NCBI RefSeq assembly: GCF_020379485.1
Contig: NC_063448.1
Location: forward strand, 21,103,726-21,167,725
DNA from: Brassica napus
Taxonomy: Eukaryota > Streptophyta > Magnoliopsida > Brassicales > Brassicaceae
DNA: 64,000 bases
Direction of reading: 5' to 3'
In this document: one piece after another, positions 10,787-21,095 of the stretch
Layout: each line of letters begins with the position of its first letter
How positions within the stretch are numbered: the first letter of the stretch is position 1
The notes under the pieces: model-generated
What the model saw: the letters and a program-made list of their open reading frames with translations, nothing else
Databases searched by the model: none
What the model was told of the DNA's origin: nothing
Program-made: the position numbers and the translations under genes

Positions 10787-11923
10787 TGTGGAAACCGAAA
10801 TTCGCACTGTCGATTTCCGTTTAAATAAGGAAAGTAGGAGAACCCTAATTTCCCAAAGGTCCCGAATATTTGCTAACACTACACGCCAAGCAATCAGAAC
10901 ACGAAACGAGAACAGTAATAAAATAAGAAATCGAAAAAGAGAGCAAGATAGTTCTTATTCCGAATCTGCGTTTGAGCGTTTACAACAAGGTAAGTGCCTG
11001 GCCTACGAGAGCTGTCGGCGAGATTCCTAGTTCTAAAACCCTAAGACGGCAAAAACTTAATTGAGTCGCAGCTCGAATAACAAAAACGGAAAATTGCCTA
11101 AAATCGCTCTAAGTGCTAAGTTTGCTCTGAAAAAGTCATCCCCATGCCTCTCGCCTAGGACTCCTTATGTACTGGCTCCAAGGTCGGTTTACGCTTTTAA
11201 CCTTCTGCCCTAAAGCCGCCATAGCATAAAAATGGAGATATTCCATTTTTTTCGATCTTCGTAATTATCTTCAAAATTTCGTATTTATCCACGGAAACTT
11301 GACATTTATCTTTCCTTGCGAACCAAGCGTAAACCGTCATGCGGCTTACGGGCTGTTGGTTAAGAAATCGTAAGTTGGGCCTCGAGTCATGTCTTAGGTC
11401 CCTTTGGGCCGTCTTCCGACTCGAAGCGTTTATTACGGCTTCTTTCGATAAAGAATGAACTTTCCGCAGTTTTTACGGTAAAGTTTGATTGATAACTTAG
11501 AATGGCGGGGAACGTGAAATGGGTTCGCTACGGTCTTCGGGAGATAGCATCGAAGGGTAGATGAGAATGCATGGACTAATGTCGTATTGACGTTTCGGAA
11601 GAGCTCGGTCGCTACGTAGCGACCGAGCTTTGGCTCGAGCTCGGTCGCTACGTAGCGATTGAGCGGAATGGACGCTCGGTCGCTACGTAGAGACCGAGCT
11701 TTGGCTCGAGATCGGTCGCTACGTAGGGACCGAGCGGAACATGCATTCGGTTGCTACGTAGCGACCCTTTTCGAGCTCTTGTCCGATGACTCGCGATTCC
11801 TCTGCAAAGCTTTTCGTAAAGAAAAATCTATTTCGAAAAAGTATTTGTCGAAGAAGTTTTTTACGTTTTTCTTCTTCGGGGATTTGGACGTTAACTTCGT
11901 CGTAACCGTTTTTGACCCCAACA
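10787..11923 (-). repeat. 3' LTR of element 2
   Basis: This 1137-bp LTR reads TGTTGGGGTC...TTTCCACA on the minus strand and is homologous to 2748-3772. It carries five palindromic modules based on GTCGCTACGTAGCGAC between about 11600 and 11765, spaced by GAGCTTTGGCTCGAG or GAGCGGAA, which accounts for part of its extra length over the element 1 LTR. Confidence 0.85.
11600..11768. repeat. palindromic GCTACGTAGC cassette in LTR
   Basis: Five copies of a near-perfect palindrome CTCGGTCGCTACGTAGCGAC are separated by short spacers, one of which (GAGCTTTGGCTCGAG) contains a smaller inverted repeat. Copies differ at one or two bases, for example GTAGAGACC and GTAGGGACC. Each can extrude or fold as a stem in RNA. 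Copy number differs between LTRs of the same family. Confidence 0.8.
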
Positions 11924-11940
11924 GTTAGCCCCCCGGCTCG
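11924..11940 (-). promoter_or_regulatory. polypurine tract of element 2
   Basis: Minus-strand CGAGCCGGGGGGCTAAC abuts the LTR, matching 2731-2747 and 36455-36471. Confidence 0.75.
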
Positions 11941-12185
11941 TTGGGAGCGTGGATTTCTAGCGAGATCCCAATGCGCGGTATGGCGAGTTTGGACGAGATT
12001 GGTGTATTTGGGCGAAGTTCGTGTCCAGAAATCCGCAAGTAAATAGTAAGTTCTCATGCCTATAAGAAGAGAGGTAATTTCTTCACAATCTTTACACTTA
12101 CTCATTCTTATAGAGAGGTTTTCTTGAAAAGTTCTTTCTCTTTCTCTCTATCATTTCCTTCTTGATTAAAAAGAAAAAAAACGAG

Positions 12186-13986
12186 ATGTCGAGTAAGAAG
12201 AGGAGTTTGAAGAAAGGGTCCTTGCCCGCGAACGTTTCTGAAGAGCTTCGAGTGCCGAAGATGGAATTTGTTCCTCATTCATTAGATCCAGCCGAGAACG
12301 AGGCATGGTGGGTGGCGTGTTACGGTTCGATCACGCCTCCCAAAGAGAAATCGTTCCCGGTCATGAACCATCGCCCGGTGGAGGCAGGTGCACCAAGTAG
12401 GAGTAATAGTGAATTCCTCGAGGTCATGCGGTCGTTCTACCATATTTTGGACGCGGTGGAATTCAGGATTCCTCGTCAAGGAGAATGCGCTAGTAGTCCC
12501 CCGGAGGGCTACTTTACTTGTTACGAAACATTCGTAGTGCGCTGCCGTTTGTGGTTCCCGATCCCCGAGATTATCGTCCGTGTGTTGGGTCGTTTCGGGG
12601 TGGCGATAAGCCAACTGAATTCTCTTGGCATCCAGCACCTCATAGGAATCCTGATCCTGAGCTACGAGCATGGTCTCTCCCTCACCGTCGATCATTTCGA
12701 AGCGCTTCTTCGGTTACAGATCATCAGGGATACGGACACGTACAGGCTGGTTCCTCGGAACTTCATGTCAGTGGTAAAGGGGTTTACTTCTAACTTCAAC
12801 TCGTGGAAGAAGTTTTTATTCTTCGTTCGTGTAGATGCATCGTCCATTGAGGAGAGTTGTATCCCACTATTTCGGAGGTTGCCGAACGATCGTCCCTTTA
12901 TCAACCCTCTTGCTCCGTTTCCTGAGGACATTATTGCGATGAGGTATCTGCTCAGGAATGGTCCTTTTTTCTGGACTTCCTTTACGCCGAAGAGAGTTCG
13001 AAAGGCGCTGAGGTTTGTGCATCCTAGTCCTGCTTTGGGCGGAGAAACAAGGAGTGATTCCGAACCTGAAGACCAAGGTCCCAACGCCGCTCCCACGATT
13101 GCGATGGGGCTGAACTCTTCGAAGGGGAATGATATTGATCTCGGTGACCTGGAGTTTTCGGTGGACGATTGCATGCTTCCAGGATGGGATCCGAACCTTG
13201 CTTTCGGCGATGGAAGCGATACGAGCGAGGTCCCTATTCCGGACTTTGATGATTTCTTCGCTGGTCTTCCGTCGGGCTTTGATGCTCCTCCGGCCACGAG
13301 CGAGTCGGGGAGGCCGAAAGTCATCGCGGAAGGATCTCGTATCATTAACGGGGTATAAACTTTTAGAATATATATATATATATATTTTTTTTTGTTTTTT
13401 TGCTTATAACGTGTCAATCGGTTACATAGGGCTTGAACTTGCTTGGATCGGCCATTAAGGCGAGCAATAGAGAGGCCATGATCTATCGCTTTAAAGTGGA
13501 GAAGGCGGAAAAGGATCTTGCTCGCATGCGAGACGAGATGTTGGCGCGAGATGCTCAACTTGCTCGTGATCATGCCAGGGCTGTTCGTAGGGCGGAACGG
13601 AAGGGCAAGAGGAAAATCTCCGAGGTAATAAAGACTCGTGCATCTCAATTCCAGGTTGAGTACGAGAATCTTGAGGACGCTTTCAACTCGCTGGGCGACT
13701 TTCGTGAGTGTCGCGACTCCGTCGGGAGCCTTTGGAAGACGCAGGCGGATGACTACGTTTTCGAGAGGGAGTTGGACTTAATTAAGGGTGGCATGAAGGA
13801 TCATGCTCACGCTGAGGTGATCATTCCTCCCATCGATGGAAGATTCAGGGATTCTGGGATCCCATCCCGGTTTCTCATATTACCGTAGAAACCACGACTG
13901 ATTTTGCCGTTGACGATGAGGAAGTGAACTTTCCCGCGGATGCATTTGGAGCTTTCTTGTCTGGGAATTTTAACTTTGATCTGTGA
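12186..13986 (+). pseudogene. antisense Transposase_28-like gene (element 2)
   Basis: This gene runs antisense to gag. Exon 1 (12186-13352, 389 codons) starts [12 protein letters not shown] and holds a domain like the 'putative gypsy type transposon' family (Pfam Transposase_28): [20 protein letters not shown] and [20 protein letters not shown] at about residues 105-145, then a C-terminal acidic linker. A GT-AG intron (13353-13429) with an AT run follows. Exon 2 (from 13430) is a basic coiled coil ([20 protein letters not shown]). A one-base shift near 13850 causes a premature stop at about 13886; the original frame resumes and ends LSGNFNFDL at 13986. Such extra ORFs are known in Tat elements; the function is unknown. 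Except for the shift the gene looks well preserved. Confidence 0.7.
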
Positions 13987-15015
13987 GCGTTTTGACGAGA
14001 AGGAGTTTTTCCCTTTATCTAGTATTTAGCGGCCGAGTGTGGCCTTTGTTCATATATGTCTGGCCGAGTCTGGCCTTCGAACTTTTTATGGGCCTATTTT
14101 GGCCGTTTTTGTCGGGACTGGCCGTTGGTGGCTTCGAACCCCGACCGCTATGCGATTTATATAATGGATGTTTGTTTGAGTTACTTTGTTTAGAGTGGGT
14201 TTGAAGTAAACATGAGTTGTCGTCTCATATTTAACTTCGTTGAGGCAATCAATCTGTTAGTTTGTTCGAGACGTGAGTTTTCGCAAAAATTATTTACGAT
14301 CTTTCGGGAACGTTGAGATATGAACGAAGAGACATGTTTTAGGATCTCGTATCGTTTAGATATCATGTCTTTGAGATGTCTGAGACCAATGCGATGGGTT
14401 TAGGGCAAAACCTAGGCTTACTCTCGGTTTTAAGGTTTGTGCGGTGACTAGCCGGCTATTGGTTTTCCTGTTGCGATTTCTACCTGATTCGTATCGATTT
14501 AAAGTCCGCGATAGGTTCTCGGCTTATACGACTTGTATGGTACGAATCGAGCATCTTTCCAGAGACAATTTTTAAGCCAACTGGAAGTGCTAGACCAAAA
14601 TTTTGGATTTTTTTTTGTAGCGCGCTTTCGTCCTTGTGTTGGACGTTTGAAGATCAAAAGAGTGATCAAGTTGCGTTTGTTTAAGACGGCTGATGTGTTC
14701 GTCGGGGCCAATTGACGAACGGAGTGTAAGATTTGTAGTGGTCGCGTTCGGACAATTTGTTCGTATCATCTCAATTTTTAACTTGGCTACGTCTCGTCGA
14801 AGACTATACGTATATTTTCGGTGCTGAAGTGGGATTGTTTTGCGATTTTGGGCCGTACGAGGCTGCTGGCAAGAGTATTAACGTTTGTAGATTTTCTAGG
14901 CATGTTCTGAGACTTTTTGCAAGTGTCTTAAAAAGGAGCGACACATATTGATTGTAAAAATTTTCGAAATCTCTATAGAATTCGATTACAATAACGCATC
15001 TTTTCCTATGTGGGA
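13987..15015. other. conserved non-coding block of element 2
   Basis: Downstream of the antisense gene this block matches 38609-39770 in order and content (for example TTCTCGGCTTATACGACTTG at about 14516 and 39110) and the inverse of 640-1100. No frame is conserved, so it acts as untranslated sequence of one or both transcripts. Confidence 0.6.
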
Positions 15016-15053
15016 GTATACGAGTATACGCACCCACTCCCCCCCCCCCTTTT
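15016..15053 (-). repeat. internal G-tract plus GTATAC inverted repeat (element 2)
   Basis: GTATACGAGTATAC is a perfect 6-bp inverted repeat with a 2-bp spacer, next to CTCCCCCCCCCCCTTTT (a G-tract on the minus strand). Compare 246-280 and 39773-39832. Confidence 0.7.
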
Positions 15054-15152
15054 AGAGAGGGGGATAGATGAACTCGTCTTTCGACGAGCTGCCTACGTAC
15101 CCCTTTCGAGGATCAAGCCATCTCGTAATTCTGTTTTATGCCGCGAGCGTTT

Positions 15153-16300
15153 TCACTCGGCGGTTGTTGCCGTGCTGACCGCCTTGATCGTGATGATCGT
15201 GGCTGGGTCAGTGTTCTCTTCCAGATGTTCTGGTTGAGTTGTAGTGTCGGCTTCAGATTCATGTTGAGTTTCGACACCCGAAGCGTCTGCGTCAGCAGAC
15301 GATGTTAAATCGTCTTTTCTCGAAACGTTGTCGGTCGAAGATTTATCAATCTTCGTGCATTTGCGATTTGCCATTGCAGAGGTCGTCATCTGTCTTAACT
15401 TGTGTTCCGCGAGGAAGCACAGTCACGACTGTTTCTGACATCCCCAGATAGCTGCGACTCCGTTTGGGGTCGGGAATTTGACGCCCAGGTGGTACGTCGA
15501 TGGAACGGCTTGCATAGCGTTGAGCCATGGGTTCCGATGATCACATTGTAGATGGCAGGATGATCAAATACCACGAACTCGATGATTTTTGTGATCTCCT
15601 GGGCCATGACTGGTAGCTGAATCGATCTGAGGGTCATCGATACTTCGCCTGAAAAGCATGTGAGCGGTTTTGGAGTTGGAGTTACTTCTCCGAGTTCGAT
15701 GCTCATCCGATTGAGAGTGTCGCGGAAGATTACATTGACCGTGCTTCCCGTATCAATGAGTACTCTTCCATCTTCCAGATCTCGTATGACGAGGTCTATG
15801 ACGAGGGGATCGCAGTGAGGTTGATCGATCCCGCCGGCTTCCTCCTTTGTGAAGGTGATTGAGCAGTTCTGATCATCTTGGGTAGGAGACCATGTAGGCC
15901 AGTTTGCGCTTGACTCTGCCTTCCGCTGGTAAGCCTTGATGGCCGAAACCGTATCGTTGCAGAATTACGATCCTCCGATGATCATGTTGACTCTACGACG
16001 ATTGTTATCGTTCCCTTTGTCGTCTGGTCTCCTGCCGCGTTTATTCCCAGATTGGTTTCTTTGAGGAGATCTCTCCGCGGGAAGATTTCTGTCCGGCTTC
16101 GGGGGGCGATAGGTCACGAGGATGAGATCTTTTACGCTGGTCACTTCGAGAGTTCTCCGGCTAGTAGCTTTGCGGCCAGCCTTGCTCCCGAGACCTTGCA
16201 GTTAGTCGTGGAGTGTCCTCGGGACTGGTGGAACTCGTAGAAGGTGTTTTCATCATACCCTTGATTGCGAGTCCACGTATTACCCGTGGTTCGGCCCTGG
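15153..16300 (-). pseudogene. gag-protease ORF of element 2, truncated
   Basis: On the minus strand the frame shows an aspartic protease active site [13 protein letters not shown] (about 15735-15775), followed by the retropepsin-type stretch [16 protein letters not shown] and [12 protein letters not shown] (15550-15690). The tail ends ...STATTAE at a TGA (15153-15155). Several frameshifts occur after the protease. The upstream part to about 16300 covers a late gag region, but the gag N-terminus is missing through the deletion. No reverse transcriptase follows the protease; instead the ORF stops 100 bp before the G-tract. Element 3 stops at the same relative position, so the short ORF appears to be the family's design rather than decay of this copy. 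Confidence 0.65.
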
Positions 16301-16310
16301 TCTGAGCTTC

Positions 16311-16561
16311 GGCTTGATCACTACGTAGCGACCGAGCTTTGGCTCGAGCTCGGTCGTTACGTAGCGACCGAGCGGAACATGCGTTCGGTTGCTACGTAGC
16401 GACCCTTTTCGAGCTCTTGTCCGACAACTCGCGTTTCTTCTGCAAAGCTTTTCGTAAAGAAAAATCTATTTCGAAAAAATATTTGCCGAAGAATATTTTT
16501 ACGTTTTTCTTCTTCGGGGATTTGGACGTTAACTTCGTCGTAACCGTTTTCGACCCCAACA
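16311..16561 (-). repeat. truncated 5' LTR of element 2
   Basis: Only the outer quarter of the LTR remains, equivalent to about 11640-11923, starting inside a GCTACGTAGC palindrome and ending CGACCCCAACA. The missing remainder, with the primer binding site and the start of gag, was lost in one deletion, because the outer end and TSD are intact. Confidence 0.75.
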
Positions 16562-16723
16562 AACTATGTCATGAAAATATATATCATATTCTTTCCATAA
16601 GCCATCTAATGTATATGGCACCATCTCCGCTATTTAACCTAACGTTGTTATGCTCTAAACGTTCGTAGATAACTTGCCCCATGTTTGAACAATTATTTCA
16701 GATATTTGGACTTCTTCCTATAA

Positions 16724-17290
16724 CACTACAAGAAAACAGCAAGGATTCTGAGGGAAAAAATCGTCGGAATTTCGTCGGAATATCGTTATTCTGACGACAT
16801 ACCGACGAAACAAGTCGTCGGAAATAATTCCTCGGAATTTCTTCTTTCCTCGGAATTCCTCGGAATTTTCCGACGGAATTCTGAGGAAATAAACTTCCGA
16901 GGAAATTCCGAGGATCACTAGTTTGTCGGAAAGGTCCTCGGAATATACCGAGGGAGAACTTCGTCGGGATACTTCCTCGGACGTTCATCGATCGATGCAT
17001 TTTTAGGCATATATACATCGATCGATAGGAATATACCGAGGGACATATTCCTCGGAATATTCCGAGGAATGTGTCCCTCGGTATATTCCGAGGGATCTGT
17101 CCCTTGGAATATTCCGAGGGAAATGTCCCTCGGTATATACCGAGGAACCGTTCCCTCGGTATATTCCGAGGAAAGGTTTCCCTCGGTATATTCCGAACGT
17201 TTTTTTATAAACAGATCGATCGATGGATTTATGTCCAAAAACGCATCGATCGATCGAGTAAAAAATATAATTAATTTCCTCGGAATGTAA
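16724..17290. repeat. left subterminal repeat region of CACTA
   Basis: Dense direct and inverted CCTCGGAATATTCCGAGG-type motifs start 15 bp inside the terminus and continue to about 17285. Two groups of ATCGATCGAT words are embedded at 16985-17030 and 17215-17260. Such motif clusters are the binding sites of the TNPA-type protein in En/Spm elements; for this element that is inference. Confidence 0.8.
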
Positions 17291-17437
17291 AAAATATTAA
17301 TTTTTAAAAAAAAATAAAATTTCTGAAATTTAAATTCGAAAATATGAAATTAAAATTAAAAATGAAATCATATTAATTAATATTCAAAGTTTCACAAATA
17401 AAAATAAAACATTCCGAGTTTTTGGAAAAAAAAAAAA
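17291..17437. other. AT-rich 3' flank of the TNPA-like gene
   Basis: AT-rich and A-run-rich sequence between the subterminal repeats and the stop codon of the second CACTA gene; probably 3' UTR. Confidence 0.45.
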
Positions 17438-19736
17438 CTACGGGTCTGGCACGTCTGGGAAGACCTCGTTCGGGTACATCCTCTGCATCATCTCCATCAT
17501 TTGCTGGTTCAGCCTCCTCTGTGCCTCATAGCCCGCCTGTTGAGCCGCCATCTGGGTCTCCAACAAAGATATACGATCATCTTTGTCCTTCAACTGAGCC
17601 GTAAGCACTTCTGGATCAACAAAGGGCGGTGGTGCAGAAGAAGGAGGAACCGACCGGGTGCGACGACCCAAACCGACCAAACGTCCCTTCTTCTTTGGAA
17701 CCGACTGAATAGAAAATAGCCAAATTTACAAATTTAAACTAGAAATAAATGAATTGAACTTTTTAAAAAAAAGAACTTACGGATTCAACGATTTCGTTGA
17801 TTCGAAACCGGGACAAGTTGGTCGAAGCCGTCGAAGCGTCATCCTCGGTTTGAAGCTGAGACACTTCGTCTACCACCTGAGTTTGATTCGAAACCGGGAC
17901 AAGTTGGTCGAAGCCGTCGAAGCGTCATCCTCGGTTTGAAGCTGAGACACTTCGTCTACCACCTGAGTTTGGACCAGGTCGACCACGTCCCTCACAAGAC
18001 CGTCATCAATCTGGCCGGTCTTCTTGTTGGTATACACCCTCCTCATTAGGGCGAGATCATCAACCGGCTCGCCATCATTTTCTTCCGCCTTGAAAAAAAA
18101 CATAAATTAAAGAAACATTAGAAATTAGAAGAAATGCACAATAAATTAAAATTCTGAAACTCAAATAATTGAAGAAAAAACGGTTGAACTTACCATGCGA
18201 TCTCCCAGAGTGGCAATAGATTGAGCACCCAAGTTATGCTTGTAGATGCCCTTCCCTTTACGGTCGCTCCTGCGGTTGGTGGAGTTGGTGGAAAAAGTTT
18301 CTTTCGTCTCTTCTTTATCCCAATGCGCACACAACTCCTTCCAGACCGTGTCGTTCATCGACTTTGGGACCTTTTAATAAAAAAGAAAAGAAAATAGTTT
18401 AATAAATTAAAAAATAGTTTAATAAATTAAAAAATTGTTTAATAAATTAAATCGAACCTTATTGATTTCCCACTTCTTCTTCCACTCGTGGATCTGCTTC
18501 CCATAGTTGTCCATTACTTTATGGACGAAGTGGTGATAGATAAAGAGCGTCTCATCGGAATTCCAGTTGAACTCTTGCTGAAAAAAAAACACAATTAGTA
18601 GAAAAATTATATTAAAGATTAAAAATATAAGTAAGAAATTAGAATACTTACCGCAAACTGACGAAACCACAGAACCTGCTTCTCGGTAGGGAAGTGAGTG
18701 AAAGTCGGATGTCCACTGTCGAGGGCCGAGTACATCATACGGTTGATCCATGCGCTGATCCCGTTCTCGGATCGGTTGAACCTAATAAAAAGAATAAACG
18801 GTTAATAATGAATCCAAATTTAAAGAAAAAAATGTTTAATTACCATGTTTGACCCCGTCCATGTGGATACGGAGTGAGATACGGAAGATGGTCACGACCG
18901 GGCTGTTGAACCAACTCCGCAACACGCATCACTCCCGGAGGACCCGGAGGAACAGGAGCGGATGCAGCAGCGGGAGCGAGAGGAGCAGGAGCGGGTGCAG
19001 CAGAGGGAGATGTATGGTTGGAGCTGTGGGGCGCAGGGGAATCCTGAAAATGGCTGGAATCCCGAGACTGGCTCCCCGTACCACCACGACTACGACGCTG
19101 TCGAGGCCGGGTTTGATCATCATGAGACCTGTAAATTAAAAAAATATATTTACTAAATAGAGAAATATATAAATTAATTTTGTTTTTAAAAAAAATCCCA
19201 AATAATATAGTGACAAAAAAGATTTATATATATTAAAAATATTTAATAAATATATAAAAAAAGTTCTAATAAACAAAAAATAGTTTTAATAAATAAAAAT
19301 AGCTTAATAATTAAAAAATATAATAATTTTAATAATATATATATATTAAAAATATTTTTAAATCCCTAATAATAGTTTTTAAACACAAAAAAGTTTTATA
19401 GATATTTAAAATGTTTTGTAAAATCCAAAAAAATCGAATTTGTATACCAAAATTTTTTTGTAAAATCCAAAAAATCGAATTTATATAGAAAAATCGATTT
19501 GTAAAATACAAAAATCGATTTTATATACAAAAATCGATTTTATAAATACAAAAAATAAAAAATTATAAAAAAATTCTTCATCAATTCAACAAAACAAATT
19601 ATTCAACCAAATCATATTTCTAAACCTATTATACAACCAAATCACAATCCTAACTAATCACCCTAACAAAAATCTATCAAAACTACACAAAAACCTAACA
19701 AATAGAACCTAAGAGAGTGGGATAGGGTCCTTACAT
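17438..19736 (-). pseudogene. second CACTA gene, Ptta/En/Spm (Transposase_24) type, frameshifted
   Basis: Seven exons can be drawn on the minus strand with GT-AG junctions: 19735-19736 (the bases AT of the start codon), 18844-19128, 18652-18781, 18458-18577, 18194-18370, 17781-18088 and 17438-17704. The start codon is split by the first intron: AT from exon 1, G from exon 2, then SHDDQTRPRQRR. Exon 2 is Ser/Pro/Ala-rich. Exons 3-5 carry the plant En/Spm-type domain ([30 protein letters not shown]). The last exon is a coiled coil (LKDKDDRISLLETQMAAQQA) ending PDVPDP. Exon 6 contains an 86-bp tandem duplication (17799-17884 and 17885-17970). As 86 is not a multiple of three, the frame shifts and stops at KLRW. 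Without the repeat all exons keep one frame of about 400 codons. Expected role: binding the subterminal repeats. Confidence 0.75.
17799..17970 (-). repeat. 86-bp tandem duplication in exon 6
   Basis: GATTCGAAACCGGGACAAGT begins at 17799 and again at 17885, and the intervening 86 bases are repeated without visible change. Identity of the copies points to a recent event. It inactivates the downstream coiled-coil exon unless a splice variant removes one copy. Confidence 0.9.
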
Positions 19737-20482
19737 GATTTGTGTAAGAGAAGGGGGAGATAGCCGGAGATATCGTCGGATTTAAGGGGAAAATCGTCGG
19801 AAAGGAGAGAGGAGTCGCGCATAGGAAGAAGAGAGAAATGGGGAAGAAGAAGCTGCTCGTGGTTATAAAACCTAGGGTCCGACGGATAATATCCGTCGGA
19901 ATTCTAATTTCAATTTTCGCGAAATATTTGCCCGGTAAAATGAAAATATTCCGAGAAAATTCCGACGGATAGTAAAATACCGGTCGGAATTTCCTCGGAA
20001 TATTCCGAGGAAATACCGAGGAACTAGTGTTTGGGGTTTCAAAACATCAATTTTTTTTGCCGTATTTTATTTCTTATACAATTGTAATGCATACCATTGA
20101 TGATTCTTTGTATAGATGAGCATAAACCATGAAATAACAAATTTCAAAACTAATTGAAAGTATTCCTTTTACCGTTCATTAAAAGGTATAAGTGTTTCTC
20201 TTATGTTGTGGGATTTCGTTCATACAATCGGAAAAGTGTTAATTATACGGTAAGGAACAAATATTTGACTTCATAATGAACGTAAGACACTTAATAAGGG
20301 TTATATAGGTGTTATTCAAACCGCAAAACGTTGTTTTCGGTTTAAAAACCATATTTCCTCGGAATTTCCTCGGAATATTTCGAGGGAACTCCGAGGAAAC
20401 CCTCTTCTTCCTCGGAATTTCCTCAGAATATTCCGAGGAAATTCCGAGGAACTAGTGTTTGGGGTTTCAATACGTCAATTTT
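19737..20482. other. 5' region of the TNPA-like gene with internal CACTA repeats
   Basis: 19740-19870 is a purine-rich 5' UTR-like stretch. From 19870 to 20450 CCTCGGAAT/ATTCCGAGG motifs recur, though this is the middle of the element. GAGGAACTAGTGTTTGGGG occurs twice, at 20018 and 20446, about 430 bp apart, followed by the same TCAA...TCAATTTTTTT tail. These look like copied subterminal sequence at the edge of the captured block. Confidence 0.5.
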
Positions 20483-21095
20483 TTTTATAAACGGATCGAT
20501 CGATGTATATATATCCAAAAACGCATCGATCGATCACTAAGATGGACCGGACCATAAGAATGTGATCGATCGATGAGATTATCCCATCGATCGATCGAGA
20601 ATCTCAAGTGTTCCTCGGAATGTCCTCGGAAAATCTTGTAAGTTTTTTTATAAACGGATCGATCGATGGATATATGTTCAAAAACGCATCGATCGATCAC
20701 TAAGATGCACCGGACCGTAAGAATGTGATCGATCGATGAAATTATCCCATCGATCGATCGAGAATCTCAAGTGTTCCTCGGAATGTCCTCGGAAAATCTT
20801 GTAAGTTTTTTTATAAACGGATCGATCGATGGATATATGTCCAAAAACGCATCGATCGATCACTAAGATGCACCGGACCGTAAGAATGTGATCGATCGAT
20901 GAGATTATCCCATCGATCGATCGAGAATCTCAAATGTTCCTCGGAATGTCCTCGGAAAATCTTGTAAGTTTTTTTATAAACGGATCGATCGATGGATATA
21001 TGTCCAAAAACGGATCGATCGATCACTAAGATGGACCAAAGCGTAAGAATGTGATCGATCGATCCGTATTTGTTCAAAAACGCATCGATCGATGC
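20483..21095 (+). repeat. 163-bp tandem array rich in ATCGATCGAT
   Basis: The unit start ACGGATCGATCGATG recurs at 20491, 20654, 20817 and 20980, exactly 163 bp apart. Each unit has four ATCGATCGAT palindromes, a GATG(G/C)ACCGGACC segment and a TTCCTCGGAATGTCCTCGGA segment of the CACTA subterminal type. The first three units are nearly identical; the fourth diverges after about 90 bp and leads into the promoter side of the ATHILA-like gene. Confidence 0.9.

Larger units (their letters stand above)
10787..16561 (-). mobile_element. non-autonomous Tat-like gypsy element (element 2)
   Basis: The element is bounded by identical 5-bp duplications AACTA at 10782-10786 and 16562-16566, so both outer ends are exact. 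Read on the minus strand it has a truncated 5' LTR (16561 down to about 16311), gag-protease (about 16300 to 15153), a G-tract with inverted repeat, an untranslated block, an antisense gene (plus strand 12186-13986), a PPT and the 3' LTR (11923 to 10787). Reverse transcriptase, RNase H and integrase are absent. A deletion removed most of the 5' LTR, the primer site and the start of gag, so this copy is immobile. Confidence 0.85.

Noticed and set aside
12692..13648. 318-codon minus-strand frame opposite the Transposase_28-like gene
   Set aside because: It is a shadow of the plus-strand gene and its intron; it shows no family resemblance and spans the splice sites.
16918..17290. Open frames in the CACTA subterminal region rich in Ser, Arg and Pro
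   Set aside because: These arise from translation of the repeated CCTCGGAATATTCCGAGG motifs and are open on both strands; they are repeat artefacts.
20483..21095. CRISPR-like array
   Set aside because: The whole 163-bp unit is repeated rather than alternating repeats and unique spacers, and the genome is a plant.
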